DNA from: Delftia sp. PS-11
GTDB lineage: Bacteria; Pseudomonadota; Gammaproteobacteria; Burkholderiales; Burkholderiaceae_C
Length of the DNA: 64,000 nucleotides
Reading direction: 5' to 3'
Assembly: GCF_029870285.1 (NCBI RefSeq)
Contig: NZ_JACSYA010000002.1
Location: 186,001 to 250,000, forward strand
The translations under genes were made by a program, and so were the position numbers. Shown piece by piece: positions 1 through 9,283 of the stretch (its first letter is position 1; each line of letters opens with the position of its first letter). The notes under the pieces were generated by a model. That model saw only the letters and a list, made by a program, of their open reading frames with translations, was not told where the DNA came from and searched no databases.

Positions 1-114
1 CGCGGCCAGGGCTGCGACGGCGTGCATGTCGAGGAGGCGTCCCGCCTGGCCGATGTGCTGTCGGCGGCGCTGGCCAATCCCCGCCCCACCGTGGTCGAGG
101 TCGAGGTCGCCTGA
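1..114 (+). CDS. C-terminal end of a thiamine-diphosphate-dependent enzyme (partial)
   Basis: An open frame enters from the left edge and stops at TGA 112-114, giving 37 residues. It ends with the pattern 'ADVLSAALANPRPTVVEVEV', which is typical of the C-terminus of acetolactate synthase/benzoylformate decarboxylase-like ThDP enzymes: a last helix setting out active-site residues, then a 'P-x-V-[IV]-E-V' strand. Only the tail is visible, so the substrate cannot be named. It lies 30 bases upstream of the ketopantoate-reductase-like gene on the same strand and may share its operon. Confidence 0.55.
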   Translation, partial: RGQGCDGVHVEEASRLADVLSAALANPRPTVVEVEVA

Positions 115-144
115 GGCGCGGTCATGCACTGCGAGGACACGGAA

Positions 145-1083
145 ATGAGCATGGAAAACACGATAGGCATCCTGGGCGCGGGCGCCATGGGCACTTTGTT
201 CGCAGCCCGGCTGGCCCGCATCGGGCTGGATGTGACGATGGTCGATGTCAACGACGAGCTGCTGCAAGCGCTGCGCCGCGACGGCGCGCGCTGCCACGCC
301 GACGAAGGCCTGCTGCAGGCCCCGGTCCGGGCTGCGCGCGCAGAGCAGCTGGAGGCGGGCCCGGCGCTGTGGCTGGTCTTCACCAAGTCGGCCCATACGC
401 GCTCTGCACTGCAGGGCATTGCCCACCTGATTGGGCCGGACACGCATTTCCTGAGCCTGCAAAACGGCATCGGCCATGCCGATGTGCTGCGCGAGCTGGT
501 GCCTGCGCAGCGTGTGGCCGTGGGCGTGACGACCTGGCCTGCGCGCGTGATATCGCCGGGCGAAGTCAGCTCGCTGGGGCAGGGGGGCATCCGCTTCATG
601 CCGCTCGATGGCGTGCCGGGGGCGGTCTTCGAGCGGCTGGCCAGCGATCTCAACCGCGCCGGCATGCATTGCCGCATCGATCCGCAGGTGCAGGAAGCCA
701 TCTGGGAGAAGCTGGCCTTCAATGCGGCTTTCAACGGCGTGTGCGCATTGACGCGCCAGCCCGTGGATGGCCTGGCCACTCCCATGGGCGAAGGCCTGCT
801 GCAGCGTGTGCTGGCCGAGGTGCTGGCCGTGGCCCATGCCCATGGCGTGGCAGCCAGCGCCGAGCGTGTGAATGCGGCCGTGCGCGATGCGCTGGCGCAC
901 CACCGTGGCCATCAGCCTTCGATGCTGCAGGACCTGCTGGCAGGCCGGGCCACAGAAACCGGCGCCATCCATGGCGCCGTGCTGCAGGTAGCCGACCGCC
1001 TGGGCATTGCGGTGCCCGTGACCCGCACGCTCTATGAACTGGTCAGCCTGTCCGGCCATGCCGGTGCCATAGCGCCGCGCTGA
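145..1083 (+). CDS. 2-dehydropantoate 2-reductase family protein (ApbA/PanE-like)
   Basis: A 312-residue NAD(P)-dependent reductase of the ketopantoate reductase family. The N-terminus carries the Rossmann dinucleotide fold 'GILGAGAMG' right after the start, and the C-terminal helical domain has 'WEKLAFNAAFNGVCALT', which holds the family's catalytic lysine. I chose the ATG at 145 because GAGG lies about 8 bases upstream; an ATG at 124 would add seven residues. The family reduces ketopantoate to pantoate in CoA synthesis, but many beta-proteobacterial copies sit in catabolic loci. Here the neighbours are a ThDP enzyme and two Bug receptors, so a catabolic 2-oxo/2-hydroxy acid substrate is equally likely. 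Confidence 0.8.
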   Translation: MSMENTIGILGAGAMGTLFAARLARIGLDVTMVDVNDELLQALRRDGARCHADEGLLQAPVRAARAEQLEAGPALWLVFTKSAHTRSALQGIAHLIGPDTHFLSLQNGIGHADVLRELVPAQRVAVGVTTWPARVISPGEVSSLGQGGIRFMPLDGVPGAVFERLASDLNRAGMHCRIDPQVQEAIWEKLAFNAAFNGVCALTRQPVDGLATPMGEGLLQRVLAEVLAVAHAHGVAASAERVNAAVRDALAHHRGHQPSMLQDLLAGRATETGAIHGAVLQVADRLGIAVPVTRTLYELVSLSGHAGAIAPR

Positions 1084-1151
1084 CGATGAAGGCCGCGGCC
1101 CGCCACGGCAGGCTGCGGCATGTGAACCACAAGACAGTACGAGGAGACACA

Positions 1152-2126
1152 ATGCAGAGAAGACACGCGCTCAAGGCGGGGCTGGCCGCAGGCATGCAGC
1201 CGCTGCTGGGCATGGGGGCGGCCATGGCCCAGTCTGGCAAGCCGATCGAATGGGTGGTGGGGTTTGCCGCAGGCGGCGGCTCGGATGCCGTGGCGCGCAG
1301 CGTGGCCGAGGTCTGGGGCAGGTCCCTGGGCCGCACGGTGGTCGTGATGAACAAACCGGGGGCGGGCACCAATATCGCCGCAGAGTATGCGGCGCGCACA
1401 CGCGAGCTGGGCAATCTGGTGTTCACCGCAGACTTTGCCACGCTGGCCGCCAACCCGCACCTGTTCCGCAAGCTGTCCTACAACGCTGAAAAGGACTTCG
1501 TGCCCATCGGCCTGCTGGCGCGCTTTCCGCTGTTTCTGGTGGTCGGCAACCAGCTGCCCGTGCACAACCTGCAGGAGTTCTCGGCCTGGGCCCGGTCGCA
1601 GTCCTCGGCCATCAGCTACGGCAGCCCCGGCCTTGGCACGCCCCACCACCTGGCGACGGAACTGCTGTCGCAGCGCATGGGCGTCAAGATGGTGCATGTG
1701 CCTTACCGCGGCGCGGGGCCGGCACTGATCGACGTGATCGGCGGGCAGCTGCCCTTCATGCTGGCCGACAGCGCAGCGGCTGCCCAGCATATCGCGGCCG
1801 GCAAGGTCCGGGCCATCGGCGTGGCCAGCGCGCAGCGGCTCAAGAGCCATCCGGAGGTGCCGACGCTGGCCGAGCAGGGCCTCAAGGATTTCGAGGCCCA
1901 TGCATGGCAGGGGCTGGTGGCGCCAGCGGGCACCGATGAGGCCACGGTGCATGCCTGGTCCGAGGCGCTGCAGCAGGCGCTGCGCTCGCCCGCCGTGCAG
2001 GCGCGCTTCGAGGCGCTGGCACTGGAGCCGCTGCCAGGAACGCCCGCGCAGATGCGCGAATACTGGCGCAGCGAAAGCCGCCGATGGGGCCAGGTCATCG
2101 CATCGGCGGGCATACGCCTGGACTGA
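1152..2126 (+). CDS. Bug/TctC-family tripartite tricarboxylate receptor
   Basis: A 324-residue periplasmic solute-binding protein. A signal peptide covers about residues 1-26, with 'RR' near the start and an 'AMAQS' cleavage region. The Bug hallmarks follow: 'VVGFAAGGGSDAVAR', 'VVMNKPGAGTNIAAEYAA', 'ISYGSPGLGTPHHLA' and 'VPYRGAGPALIDVIGGQL'. The start at 1152 has GAGGAG 5-6 bases upstream; an in-frame ATG at 1086 would spoil the signal peptide. No TctA/TctB membrane subunits are visible, which is usual for the expanded Bug families of Burkholderiales. The ligand is unknown, probably a carboxylate linked to the upstream enzymes. Confidence 0.88.
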   Translation: MQRRHALKAGLAAGMQPLLGMGAAMAQSGKPIEWVVGFAAGGGSDAVARSVAEVWGRSLGRTVVVMNKPGAGTNIAAEYAARTRELGNLVFTADFATLAANPHLFRKLSYNAEKDFVPIGLLARFPLFLVVGNQLPVHNLQEFSAWARSQSSAISYGSPGLGTPHHLATELLSQRMGVKMVHVPYRGAGPALIDVIGGQLPFMLADSAAAAQHIAAGKVRAIGVASAQRLKSHPEVPTLAEQGLKDFEAHAWQGLVAPAGTDEATVHAWSEALQQALRSPAVQARFEALALEPLPGTPAQMREYWRSESRRWGQVIASAGIRLD

Positions 2127-2186
2127 TGGGACCCCGGGTGCGCTACAGGCCGCCTGCATATTTCATTACCGAAGGAGACATTCGAC

Positions 2187-3185
2187 ATGCACAAGACAAC
2201 CCCCTTCAGCCGCTGGCGCCGTCTGGGCCTGCTGGCCCTGCTGGGCGCCGCCGCCTCGGCGCCGGCGCTGGCACAGAAGGCTGGTGACAAATGGCCCGAG
2301 CGCCCGGTGCGCCTGGTGGTGAACTTTGCGCCCGGCGGCGCGGCCGATGTGCTGGCGCGGGCCATCTCGCCAACCCTGACCCAGGTGCTGGGCCAGTCGG
2401 TGGTGGTGGACAACAAGCCGGGTGCGGGCGGCAATATCGGCATCAGCGAGACGGTGCGCGCGCCCAAGGACGGCTATACGCTGCTGCTGAGCTCGGGCGG
2501 CGCCATCACCATCAATCCGCTGATCTACAGCAAGCTGGCCTTCAATCCCGAAAAGGACCTGACGCCCGTGGCCGCCGTGGCGCGCGTGCATGTCTTCCTG
2601 GAAACCCATCCCGGCGTGCCCGCTGCCAGCGTGGGCGAGTTCATCAGGTACCTGAAGGCCAACCCCGGCAAGCTGTCCTATGGTTCGCCGGGGCAGGGCA
2701 GCTCGCCCCATCTGGCGGGCGAGATGTTCAAGCGCATGGCCGGTGCCGATGCGGTGCATGTGCCCTACAAGGGCGCGGGCCCGGCGCTCAGCGATGTGCT
2801 CAGCGGCCAGTTGCAGTTCTGGTTCGATCCGGGACCGGGCCTCAGGCAGGTCGAGGCCGGCAAGCTGCGCCTGCTGGCCATCGGCAGCCCGCAGCGCTCG
2901 CCCCAGTACCCCAATGTGCCCACGCTGGCCGAAAGCGGGCTGCCGGGCTTTGATGCGGACTCGCTGTTCGGCATCTACGCGCCTGCCGGCACGCCCGATA
3001 CGGTGGTCGAGGCCGTGCGCGCCGCCGTGGCCCAGGCGCTGGAGCAAAAGAGCGTCATCGACGTCATCAACACCCTGGGCGCCACGCCCGCCCCCATGGG
3101 CCGCCAGGCCTTCATCGATCACCATGCGGCCGAGCGCGCGCGCTTTGGCGATCTGGTCAAGTCCATCGGACTGCGCGTGGACTGA
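2187..3185 (+). CDS. Bug/TctC-family tripartite tricarboxylate receptor
   Basis: A 332-residue secreted solute-binding protein with a cleavable signal (hydrophobic stretch about residues 12-30, ending 'APALAQK'). Family motifs are 'RLVVNFAPGGAADVLAR', 'VVVDNKPGAGGNIGISE', 'LSYGSPGQGSSPHLAGE' and 'VPYKGAGPALSDVLSGQL'. A GAAGGAGA ribosome-binding site lies 8-9 bases before the ATG. It is the second Bug receptor in tandem, 60 bases after the first. The two sequences differ too much to be a recent duplication, so the ligands are probably different. A hairpin followed by T residues lies just downstream, so this is probably the last gene of the unit. Confidence 0.88.
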   Translation: MHKTTPFSRWRRLGLLALLGAAASAPALAQKAGDKWPERPVRLVVNFAPGGAADVLARAISPTLTQVLGQSVVVDNKPGAGGNIGISETVRAPKDGYTLLLSSGGAITINPLIYSKLAFNPEKDLTPVAAVARVHVFLETHPGVPAASVGEFIRYLKANPGKLSYGSPGQGSSPHLAGEMFKRMAGADAVHVPYKGAGPALSDVLSGQLQFWFDPGPGLRQVEAGKLRLLAIGSPQRSPQYPNVPTLAESGLPGFDADSLFGIYAPAGTPDTVVEAVRAAVAQALEQKSVIDVINTLGATPAPMGRQAFIDHHAAERARFGDLVKSIGLRVD

Positions 3186-3212
3186 TCTGACCCGCCTGCC
3201 TGTCTGATCCGC

Positions 3213-3243
3213 AAGCCGCCGGCACCGCGCCTGCGGCTTTTTC
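3213..3243 (+). terminator. Rho-independent terminator after the second Bug gene
   Basis: AAGCCGC (3213-3219) can pair with GCGGCTT (3233-3239), and the stem is followed by TTTTCTTT. It starts 28 bases past the stop of the receptor gene. Confidence 0.65.
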
Positions 3244-3304
3244 TTTGGCTGCTCCCTCAGAGGGCTGCCATGCATGCCGCTGTGCGTGCCGCCATGTGTG
3301 TCGC

Positions 3305-3342
3305 TATACCAAGGTATATGCGGCATCGACCAATGGCCATTG
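3305..3342. promoter_or_regulatory. Two inverted repeats upstream of the RND efflux operon
   Basis: The non-coding stretch 3186-3531 (346 bases) holds the terminator at its left end and two inverted repeats: TATACC-AA-GGTATA (3305-3318), and CAATGGCCATTG (3331-3342), a perfect 12-base palindrome. They lie about 190-225 bases upstream of the adaptor gene. They could be operator sites for control of the efflux operon, but I see no confident -35/-10 pair and no known metal-regulator consensus. No other gene is seen in this gap. Confidence 0.35.
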
Positions 3343-3531
3343 CCACCATTCCAAACTTGGCTGGCCGCCAGCCTTGGGCGCTTTGATAATGGCCGGCGCC
3401 GGTCCCAGGGACTGCGGCAGGTGCGCAAGCACCTTTACCCATATTTGCTGATCTGCCCGGTCCGGGAGGGAGTCTGTGATTGCCTGAACGGTGCGCGGCT
3501 TGCACGGGCCCTGGCAGCCGGAGACCTCAGG

Positions 3532-4740
3532 ATGACCGTATTTTTCCCCAACAGCTGGCGCCCCCGCCAGTCCCTGGCCACCTGGCCCGTCTGCGGGCTG
3601 CTGTTCAGCCTGTCCCTGTCCGCCTGCAACGGCCCGGCCGAGCCTGCCGCCTCCACGGCTGCTGCTCCTTCGGCAGCAGCGCCCGCACCCGCAGCGCCCG
3701 CACCCGCAGCGCCCGCACCCGCAGCGGCCGTGCACCGCGAAGGCGCGCTGGTTGTGGTGCCCGAAGGGTCGCCGGTGCGCGAGCGGCTGCAGATCACCGA
3801 GATCGTGCCCCAGGACCTGCAGGCCAGCCTGTCTGCGCCCGCAACCATCGAGGCCGAACCCGAGAAGCTGGTGCGCATCACGCCGCCCGTGGCCGGCCGC
3901 CTGGTGCGCCTGCACCACCAGCTGGGCGATGCCGTGCGCGCCGGCGAGCCGCTGATCACCATGGATTCTTCCGAAATCTCGGGCGTGCGCGCCGAGCATA
4001 CCAAGGCCCAGGCGGCGCTGATACGCGCACGCCAGGAATACGAGCGCCAGAAGCTGCTGTACGACGCCGAGATCGCTGCCCGCAAGGACTATGAGGCCGC
4101 GCAGCAGTCGCTGGCTTCCGCCAGCGCCGATGCACGCGCCGCTGCCGATCATCTGGCCCAGCTGGGCGCGGACGTGCAGGCCAGCTCGCGCGGCAGCTAT
4201 GTGGTGAAGTCGCCCATCAATGGCCGCGTGGTCGAGATGGCGGGCTCGCAGGGCGGCTACTGGAACGATGTCAACGCCTCAGTGATGACCGTGGCCGATC
4301 TGCGCAAGGTCTGGCTCAGCGCCAGCGTGCCCGAGCGCGATCTGGCCCATGTGGATGTGGGCCAGCCGGCACACATCGTGCTGGCCGCCTATCCCGACCT
4401 GCGGCTCGAAGGCCGCGTGCAGTATGTGGGCGAGATCGTGGATACGGCCACGCGCAGCGTCAAGGTGCGGGTATCGGTGGACAACCCGCAGGGCCGCCTG
4501 CGTCCGGGCATGTTTGCGCGCGTGGCCTTCGACGGCCCGGCCCGCCAGGCCATGATGGTGCCGGTCTCGGCCCTGCTGCAGGGCCAGGTGAGCACGCGGG
4601 TGTTCGTGGACAAGGGCGGCTGGCGCTTCGAGCCGCGCGATGTGCAGGTCGGCGTGCAGCAGGACGGGCGCGCCGAAATCGTCTCGGGCCTGGCGGCCGG
4701 CGAGCGCGTGGTAGCCAACGGCGGAGTGCTGCTGCAATGA
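3532..4740 (+). CDS. RND efflux periplasmic adaptor (membrane fusion protein), CusB/CzcB type
   Basis: A 402-residue lipoprotein adaptor that links the inner-membrane pump to the outer-membrane channel. The signal peptide ends in the lipobox 'LSLSAC' (Cys about residue 29). An Ala/Pro linker with 'APAPA' repeats follows (9-base tandem codon repeats at about 3683-3722), then the first lipoyl half ('PPVAGRLVRLHHQLGDAVRAGE'), a coiled-coil hairpin rich in A/Q/R, the second lipoyl half ('VVKSPINGRVVEMAGSQGGY') and beta-barrel domains. The start at 3532 is the only in-frame ATG that gives a lipoprotein signal. It overlaps the pump gene by 4 bases (ATGA), so the two are translationally coupled. I see no His/Met-rich metal-binding tail. 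Confidence 0.85.
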   Translation: MTVFFPNSWRPRQSLATWPVCGLLFSLSLSACNGPAEPAASTAAAPSAAAPAPAAPAPAAPAPAAAVHREGALVVVPEGSPVRERLQITEIVPQDLQASLSAPATIEAEPEKLVRITPPVAGRLVRLHHQLGDAVRAGEPLITMDSSEISGVRAEHTKAQAALIRARQEYERQKLLYDAEIAARKDYEAAQQSLASASADARAAADHLAQLGADVQASSRGSYVVKSPINGRVVEMAGSQGGYWNDVNASVMTVADLRKVWLSASVPERDLAHVDVGQPAHIVLAAYPDLRLEGRVQYVGEIVDTATRSVKVRVSVDNPQGRLRPGMFARVAFDGPARQAMMVPVSALLQGQVSTRVFVDKGGWRFEPRDVQVGVQQDGRAEIVSGLAAGERVVANGGVLLQ

Positions 4741-7700
4741 TCGAGCGCCTCGTCAACCTCTGCTTCACGCGCCGCGGCGTGGTCTGGCTGGTCTTCGTCT
4801 TCGCGGCTCTGTACGGCGTTTTCAGCTGGAAGCAGCTGCCGCTGGAGGCCTATCCCGACATTGCCGACGTGACATCGCAGATCGTCACCCAGGTGCCGGG
4901 CCTTGCGGCCGAGGAGGTGGAGCAGCAGATCACCATCCCGCTGGAGCGTGCGCTGCTGGCCACGCCCGGCATGCATGTGCTGCGTTCGCGCAGCCTGTTC
5001 GCGCTGTCGCTGATCACCGTGGTCTTCGAGGACGGCGTCGATGGCTACTGGGCGCGCCAGCGCCTGAAGGAGCGCATGGACGAAGTGACGCTGCCCTATG
5101 GCGCGCGCGCCGGGCTCGATCCCTACAGCTCGCCCACGGGCGAGGTCTACCGCTATACGCTGGAGAGCCCCGTGCGCAGCCTGCGCGAGCTGTCCGAACT
5201 GCAGCGCTGGGTGGTGATACCACGCCTGAAGAAGGCGCAGTCCGTGGTGGACGTGACCAACTTCGGCGGCCTGACCACGCAGTTCATGCTGGAGCTTGAC
5301 CCCGCGCGCCTGCTGCAATACGGGCTGACGCTGCCCCAGGTGATCGATGCCATCAACGCCAACAATGCCAGCGGCGGCGGCAGCGTCATCGACCGGGGCG
5401 ATGTCTCCTATGTGGTGCGCGGCGTGGGCCTGCTGGGCTCGCTGGACGATATGGGCAACGTGGTCGTCAAGACCACGGACAGCGGCACGCCCGTGGTGGT
5501 CAAGGACCTGGGGCGCCTGACCTACGGCAACGTGGAGCGGCGCGGCATTCTGGGCAAGGACGGCAACTCCGACACCCTGCAGGGCATCGTGCTGCTGCTC
5601 AAGGGCTCCAATCCCTCGCAGGCGCTGGAGGGCATCCATGCCGCCGTCGAGGAGCTCAACAGCAAGCTGCTGCCCGCCGATGTCAAGGTCGTGCCCTATC
5701 TGGACCGCACCACGCTGATCGAGCGCACCACGCACACCGTGGGCAAGACCCTGGCCGAAGGCCTGATCGTCGTGACCCTGGTGCTGCTGGTCTTTCTGGG
5801 CAGCCCGCGCGCGGCGCTGATCGTGGCGCTGACCATTCCGATGGCGCTGCTGATGGCCTTCATCTTCATGCACCATGCCAGGATTCCGGCCAACCTGCTG
5901 TCGCTGGGCGCCATCGACTTCGGCATCCTCGTCGATGGCGCCGTGGTGGTGGTCGAGAACATCCTGCGCCGGCGCGAGGCCGAGCAGGACCGGCCCCTGA
6001 CGCCGCGCGACGCCATCACGGCCACGCTGCAGGTGGCGCGGCCCATCTTCTTCGGCATGTGCGTGATCGCGGCGGCCTACCTGCCGCTGTTCGCCTTCGA
6101 GCGCATCGAGTACAAGCTGTTCTCCCCGATGGCCAGTGCCGTGGGCGCGGCCCTGGTAGGCGCGCTGGCCGTGGCCCTGCTGCTCACGCCCGCGCTGGCG
6201 TGGCTGGCTTTCCGCCGGCCGCGCAAAATCTTCCACAACCCTGTGCTGCACCGGCTCAGCGAAGGCTATGACCGCTTCCTGGGCGCTGCCGTCGGGCGCA
6301 TGCGCTGGCTGGCGGGCGCGGTGGCGGCCTCGCTGCTGGCCCTGTTCGTGCTGGCGGGCACCATGGGGCGCGATTTTCTGCCCTATCTGGACGAAGGCTC
6401 CATCTGGCTGCAGGTGCAGATGCCTGCGGGCATCACCCTGGAAAAGGCGCGCGATATGGCCGATGCGCTGCGCAGTGCGGCGCTGGAGTTTCCCGAGGTC
6501 TCCTACATCGTCACCCAGACCGGCCGCAATGACGACGGCACCGACTACTGGACGCCTTCCCACATCGAGGCCAGCGTGGGCCTGCACCCCTATGACAGCT
6601 GGAAATCCGGGCTGACCAAGCAGCAGCTGATCGCAAAGATGGGGGCGCGCTTTGACCAGCTGCCCGGCTATACCGTGGGCTTCATGCAGCCCATGATCGA
6701 TGGCGTGCAGGACAAGCTGTCAGGCGCGCACAGCGACCTGACCGTGAAGGTCTTCGGTCAGGATCTGGCCGAAGACCGGCGCGTGGCCGATGCGCTCGTC
6801 GCCATCCTCGAAAAAGTGCCTGGCGCTGCCGATGTGGCCGTGGACGTGGAGCCGCCGCTGCCCAATCTGCGCATCGCCCTGGACCGCGCAGCCGCTGCGC
6901 GCTACGGCATCAATGCCGCCGACGTGGCGCAGCTGATCTCCACCGGGGTGGGGGGCGCCTCCATCGGCCAGCTCTACGTGGGTGAGCGCAGCTACGACAT
7001 GGCCGTGCGCTTCAAGCCCGAAACCCGTGGCAGCCCCGAGACCATCGGCGCACTGCGCCTGCCGGCTGCCAACGGCGCCCAGGTACCGCTGGCCGACGTG
7101 GCGCGCATCAGCACCACGGTGGGCCAGAGCGTGATCGTGCGCGAGGGCGGCGAGCGCCATATCCTGGTCAAGCTCAATGTGCGCGGGCGCGACCTGGCGG
7201 GCTTTTTGCAGGACGCGCACGCCGCACTCGATGCCCGGCTCGAATACGACCGCCAGAAGATCCATATCGAGTGGGGCGGCCAGTTCGAGAACCTGCAGCG
7301 CGCCGAGGCGCGGCTGCTGATGATCCTGCCGCTGACGCTGGGCATCATGCTGGTGCTGCTGTTCGGCGAGTTCGGCAATCTGCGCCAGCCGCTGCTGGTG
7401 CTGGGCGTGGTGCCGCTGGCCATGATCGGCGGCTTCGCGGGCCTGCACCTGCGCGGCATGACGCTCAATGTCTCCAGCGCCGTGGGTTTCATCGCGCTGT
7501 TTGGCGTGGCCGTTCTTTCGGGCGTGCTCATGGTCTCGCAGATCAACCGGCTGCGCCGCGAGGAGGGCATGGGCCTGCGCGAGGCGGTGCTCGAAGGCGC
7601 CTCCAGCCGGATGCGGCCCGTGCTGATGACCGCCACGGTCGCGGCCTTCGGCCTGACGCCCGCCATGCTGGCCACGGGCCTGGGCAGCGATGTGCAGCGG

Positions 7701-7871
7701 CCCCTGGCCACGGTGGTGGTCTGCGGCCTGTTCAGCGCCACCTTGCTGACCCTGCTGCTGCTGCCCAACCTCTACTACGTGATCGAGCAGCGCGCCGAGC
7801 GCGCGGCCGAGCGCCGCCAGCGCCGCGCTGCCGAACTGCCGGGCGAGGATGCCGATGCCGCTGCGCCCTGA
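4737..7871 (+). CDS. Heavy-metal efflux RND pump, CzcA/CusA family
   Basis: A 1044-residue inner-membrane proton antiporter, the usual size for the family. The TM4 signature 'DFGILVDGAVVVVEN' carries the acidic residues (two Asp and one Glu) that define the heavy-metal (HME) branch of RND pumps, as opposed to the drug (HAE) branch. The two-fold repeated layout is visible: an N-terminal TM segment, a large periplasmic loop, TM2-6, a second loop, and TM8-12 near residues 860-1020. The metal cannot be read with confidence; the CusA methionine pattern is not obvious, so divalent Zn/Co/Ni/Cd or Cu/Ag all remain open. It overlaps the adaptor by 4 bases and the channel gene starts 10 bases later. 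Confidence 0.88.
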   Translation: MIERLVNLCFTRRGVVWLVFVFAALYGVFSWKQLPLEAYPDIADVTSQIVTQVPGLAAEEVEQQITIPLERALLATPGMHVLRSRSLFALSLITVVFEDGVDGYWARQRLKERMDEVTLPYGARAGLDPYSSPTGEVYRYTLESPVRSLRELSELQRWVVIPRLKKAQSVVDVTNFGGLTTQFMLELDPARLLQYGLTLPQVIDAINANNASGGGSVIDRGDVSYVVRGVGLLGSLDDMGNVVVKTTDSGTPVVVKDLGRLTYGNVERRGILGKDGNSDTLQGIVLLLKGSNPSQALEGIHAAVEELNSKLLPADVKVVPYLDRTTLIERTTHTVGKTLAEGLIVVTLVLLVFLGSPRAALIVALTIPMALLMAFIFMHHARIPANLLSLGAIDFGILVDGAVVVVENILRRREAEQDRPLTPRDAITATLQVARPIFFGMCVIAAAYLPLFAFERIEYKLFSPMASAVGAALVGALAVALLLTPALAWLAFRRPRKIFHNPVLHRLSEGYDRFLGAAVGRMRWLAGAVAASLLALFVLAGTMGRDFLPYLDEGSIWLQVQMPAGITLEKARDMADALRSAALEFPEVSYIVTQTGRNDDGTDYWTPSHIEASVGLHPYDSWKSGLTKQQLIAKMGARFDQLPGYTVGFMQPMIDGVQDKLSGAHSDLTVKVFGQDLAEDRRVADALVAILEKVPGAADVAVDVEPPLPNLRIALDRAAAARYGINAADVAQLISTGVGGASIGQLYVGERSYDMAVRFKPETRGSPETIGALRLPAANGAQVPLADVARISTTVGQSVIVREGGERHILVKLNVRGRDLAGFLQDAHAALDARLEYDRQKIHIEWGGQFENLQRAEARLLMILPLTLGIMLVLLFGEFGNLRQPLLVLGVVPLAMIGGFAGLHLRGMTLNVSSAVGFIALFGVAVLSGVLMVSQINRLRREEGMGLREAVLEGASSRMRPVLMTATVAAFGLTPAMLATGLGSDVQRPLATVVVCGLFSATLLTLLLLPNLYYVIEQRAERAAERRQRRAAELPGEDADAAAP

Positions 7872-7881
7872 AGGAATCGCC

Positions 7882-9219
7882 ATGCCTTTTTCTCCCCGCT
7901 TTCCCGGCCGCTGCCGCCTCCTGGCCGCTCTGGTGGCCCTGTGCCTTTCGACCGCTGTGCAAGCTCAGCAGGCACAGCCTGCACAGCAGGCCGCAGCACC
8001 CGCCGGCCTGCGCTTTGCCGACTATCTGGACGCCGTCGAGCGCTACAGCCCCCTGCTGGGATCGGAGCAGCAGAACGTGGCTTCGGCCCAGGCCGGCATA
8101 GGCATTGCCGGCCTGCGGCCCGATCCCCAGCTGTCCGTGGGCGCCTCGCGCGAGCAGGTGCGCACGGGCCAGCCGCGGCCCACCACGCGCAACTACCAGA
8201 TCAGCGTGGAGCTGGAAACCGGCGGCAAGCGCGCCGCGCGCATCCAGGCGGCGCGCAGCCAGGTGCGGCTGGCCCAAGCCGGTGTCGAGGGCCTGCGCAC
8301 CCAGCTGTTTTCCGAGGCCGCCCAGGATTTCACCCAGGCCTGCCGCGACAGCCGTGCGCTGGAGCGGCGCCAGCAGACCCTCAAGGCCCTGACCGACGTG
8401 GTGCAGGCCAACGAGGTGCGCCGCCGTGCAGGCGACATCGGCGGCGTGGAGCTGCTGCAGTCGCGCGTGGAGCGCGACCGCTTCCAGGCCGAAGTCGCGC
8501 AGGCGCGCGCCGATGCCCAGACCTCGCGGCTGGCCCTGGCCGTGCCGCTGGGCCGGCGGCTGGGCGAAGTGTTCACTGCCGACACGCTGCAGTGCGAGTT
8601 CCAGTCCCAGGACGCCAGCGTGAATGCCGAAGATGCCGAGGCCCTGGTGGCGCGCGCGCTGGAGGTGCGCAGCGATGTGCGCGCTGCCCAGGCCGCGCTG
8701 GAGCATGCGCGTGACAGCGCGGGCGTGGTCCAGGCCAACCGCTGGGTCAACCCCACGGTGGCCGTGGGGGTGGCGGCCATCCCGGCCACGGGCGGCGGCG
8801 AAGGCCAGGACGCCAGTGGCCGCTCGCGCACGCTGTCGGTCTCGGTCAGCATGCCGCTGCCGCTGTCGCGGCTGGACCGGGGCGATCTGCTGCAGGCCGA
8901 GGCGGCCGTGACCCAGGCCATGCTGGCATTGCAGCAGGCTCAGAACAAGGCCGAGGCCGATGTGCGCTCGGCGCGTTTCCGCTTTCTGGCGGCCCGAGAG
9001 AATCTGGAGCACTACCGCGAAGGCGTGCTGCGCGACGCGCAGCGCGTGCTCGACGGCATCCGCCTGTCCTACCGGCAGGGTCAGGCTTCGCTGCTGGAGC
9101 TGCTGGCGGCCCAGCGCGCCGCCGATGACGCCTATCTGGGGTCACTGGAAGCCGAAACGGACCTGGCCAAGGCCACGGTCGAGCTGCAATTGAGCCTGGG
9201 CCATCGGCCGGCACTCTGA
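7882..9219 (+). CDS. Outer-membrane efflux channel, TolC/CzcC family
   Basis: A 445-residue outer-membrane factor that completes the tripartite pump. It has an N-terminal signal peptide (ends near 'TAVQAQQ') and two halves of heptad-rich helices with typical family segments: 'ISVELETGGKRAARIQAARSQ' in the first half, 'LSVSVSMPLPLSRLDRGDL' and 'SYRQGQASLLELLAAQRA' in the second. The start at 7882 has AAGGAA 6-7 bases upstream; an in-frame ATG at 7849 lies inside the pump gene. A histidine-kinase gene follows on the same strand. Confidence 0.87.
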   Translation: MPFSPRFPGRCRLLAALVALCLSTAVQAQQAQPAQQAAAPAGLRFADYLDAVERYSPLLGSEQQNVASAQAGIGIAGLRPDPQLSVGASREQVRTGQPRPTTRNYQISVELETGGKRAARIQAARSQVRLAQAGVEGLRTQLFSEAAQDFTQACRDSRALERRQQTLKALTDVVQANEVRRRAGDIGGVELLQSRVERDRFQAEVAQARADAQTSRLALAVPLGRRLGEVFTADTLQCEFQSQDASVNAEDAEALVARALEVRSDVRAAQAALEHARDSAGVVQANRWVNPTVAVGVAAIPATGGGEGQDASGRSRTLSVSVSMPLPLSRLDRGDLLQAEAAVTQAMLALQQAQNKAEADVRSARFRFLAARENLEHYREGVLRDAQRVLDGIRLSYRQGQASLLELLAAQRAADDAYLGSLEAETDLAKATVELQLSLGHRPAL

Positions 9220-9283
9220 ACAGGGCGGCATCTTGCGACACAATCGGGGCGCCTTTACCGTGCACCTCCCTGTCCTGCATGCC

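Noticed and set aside
4389..6587. Long minus-strand open frame (732 codons) across the RND pump gene
   Set aside because: It is an antisense shadow made by the GC-rich third positions of the real pump gene. Its product is His/Gln/Arg-rich with no recognisable motif.
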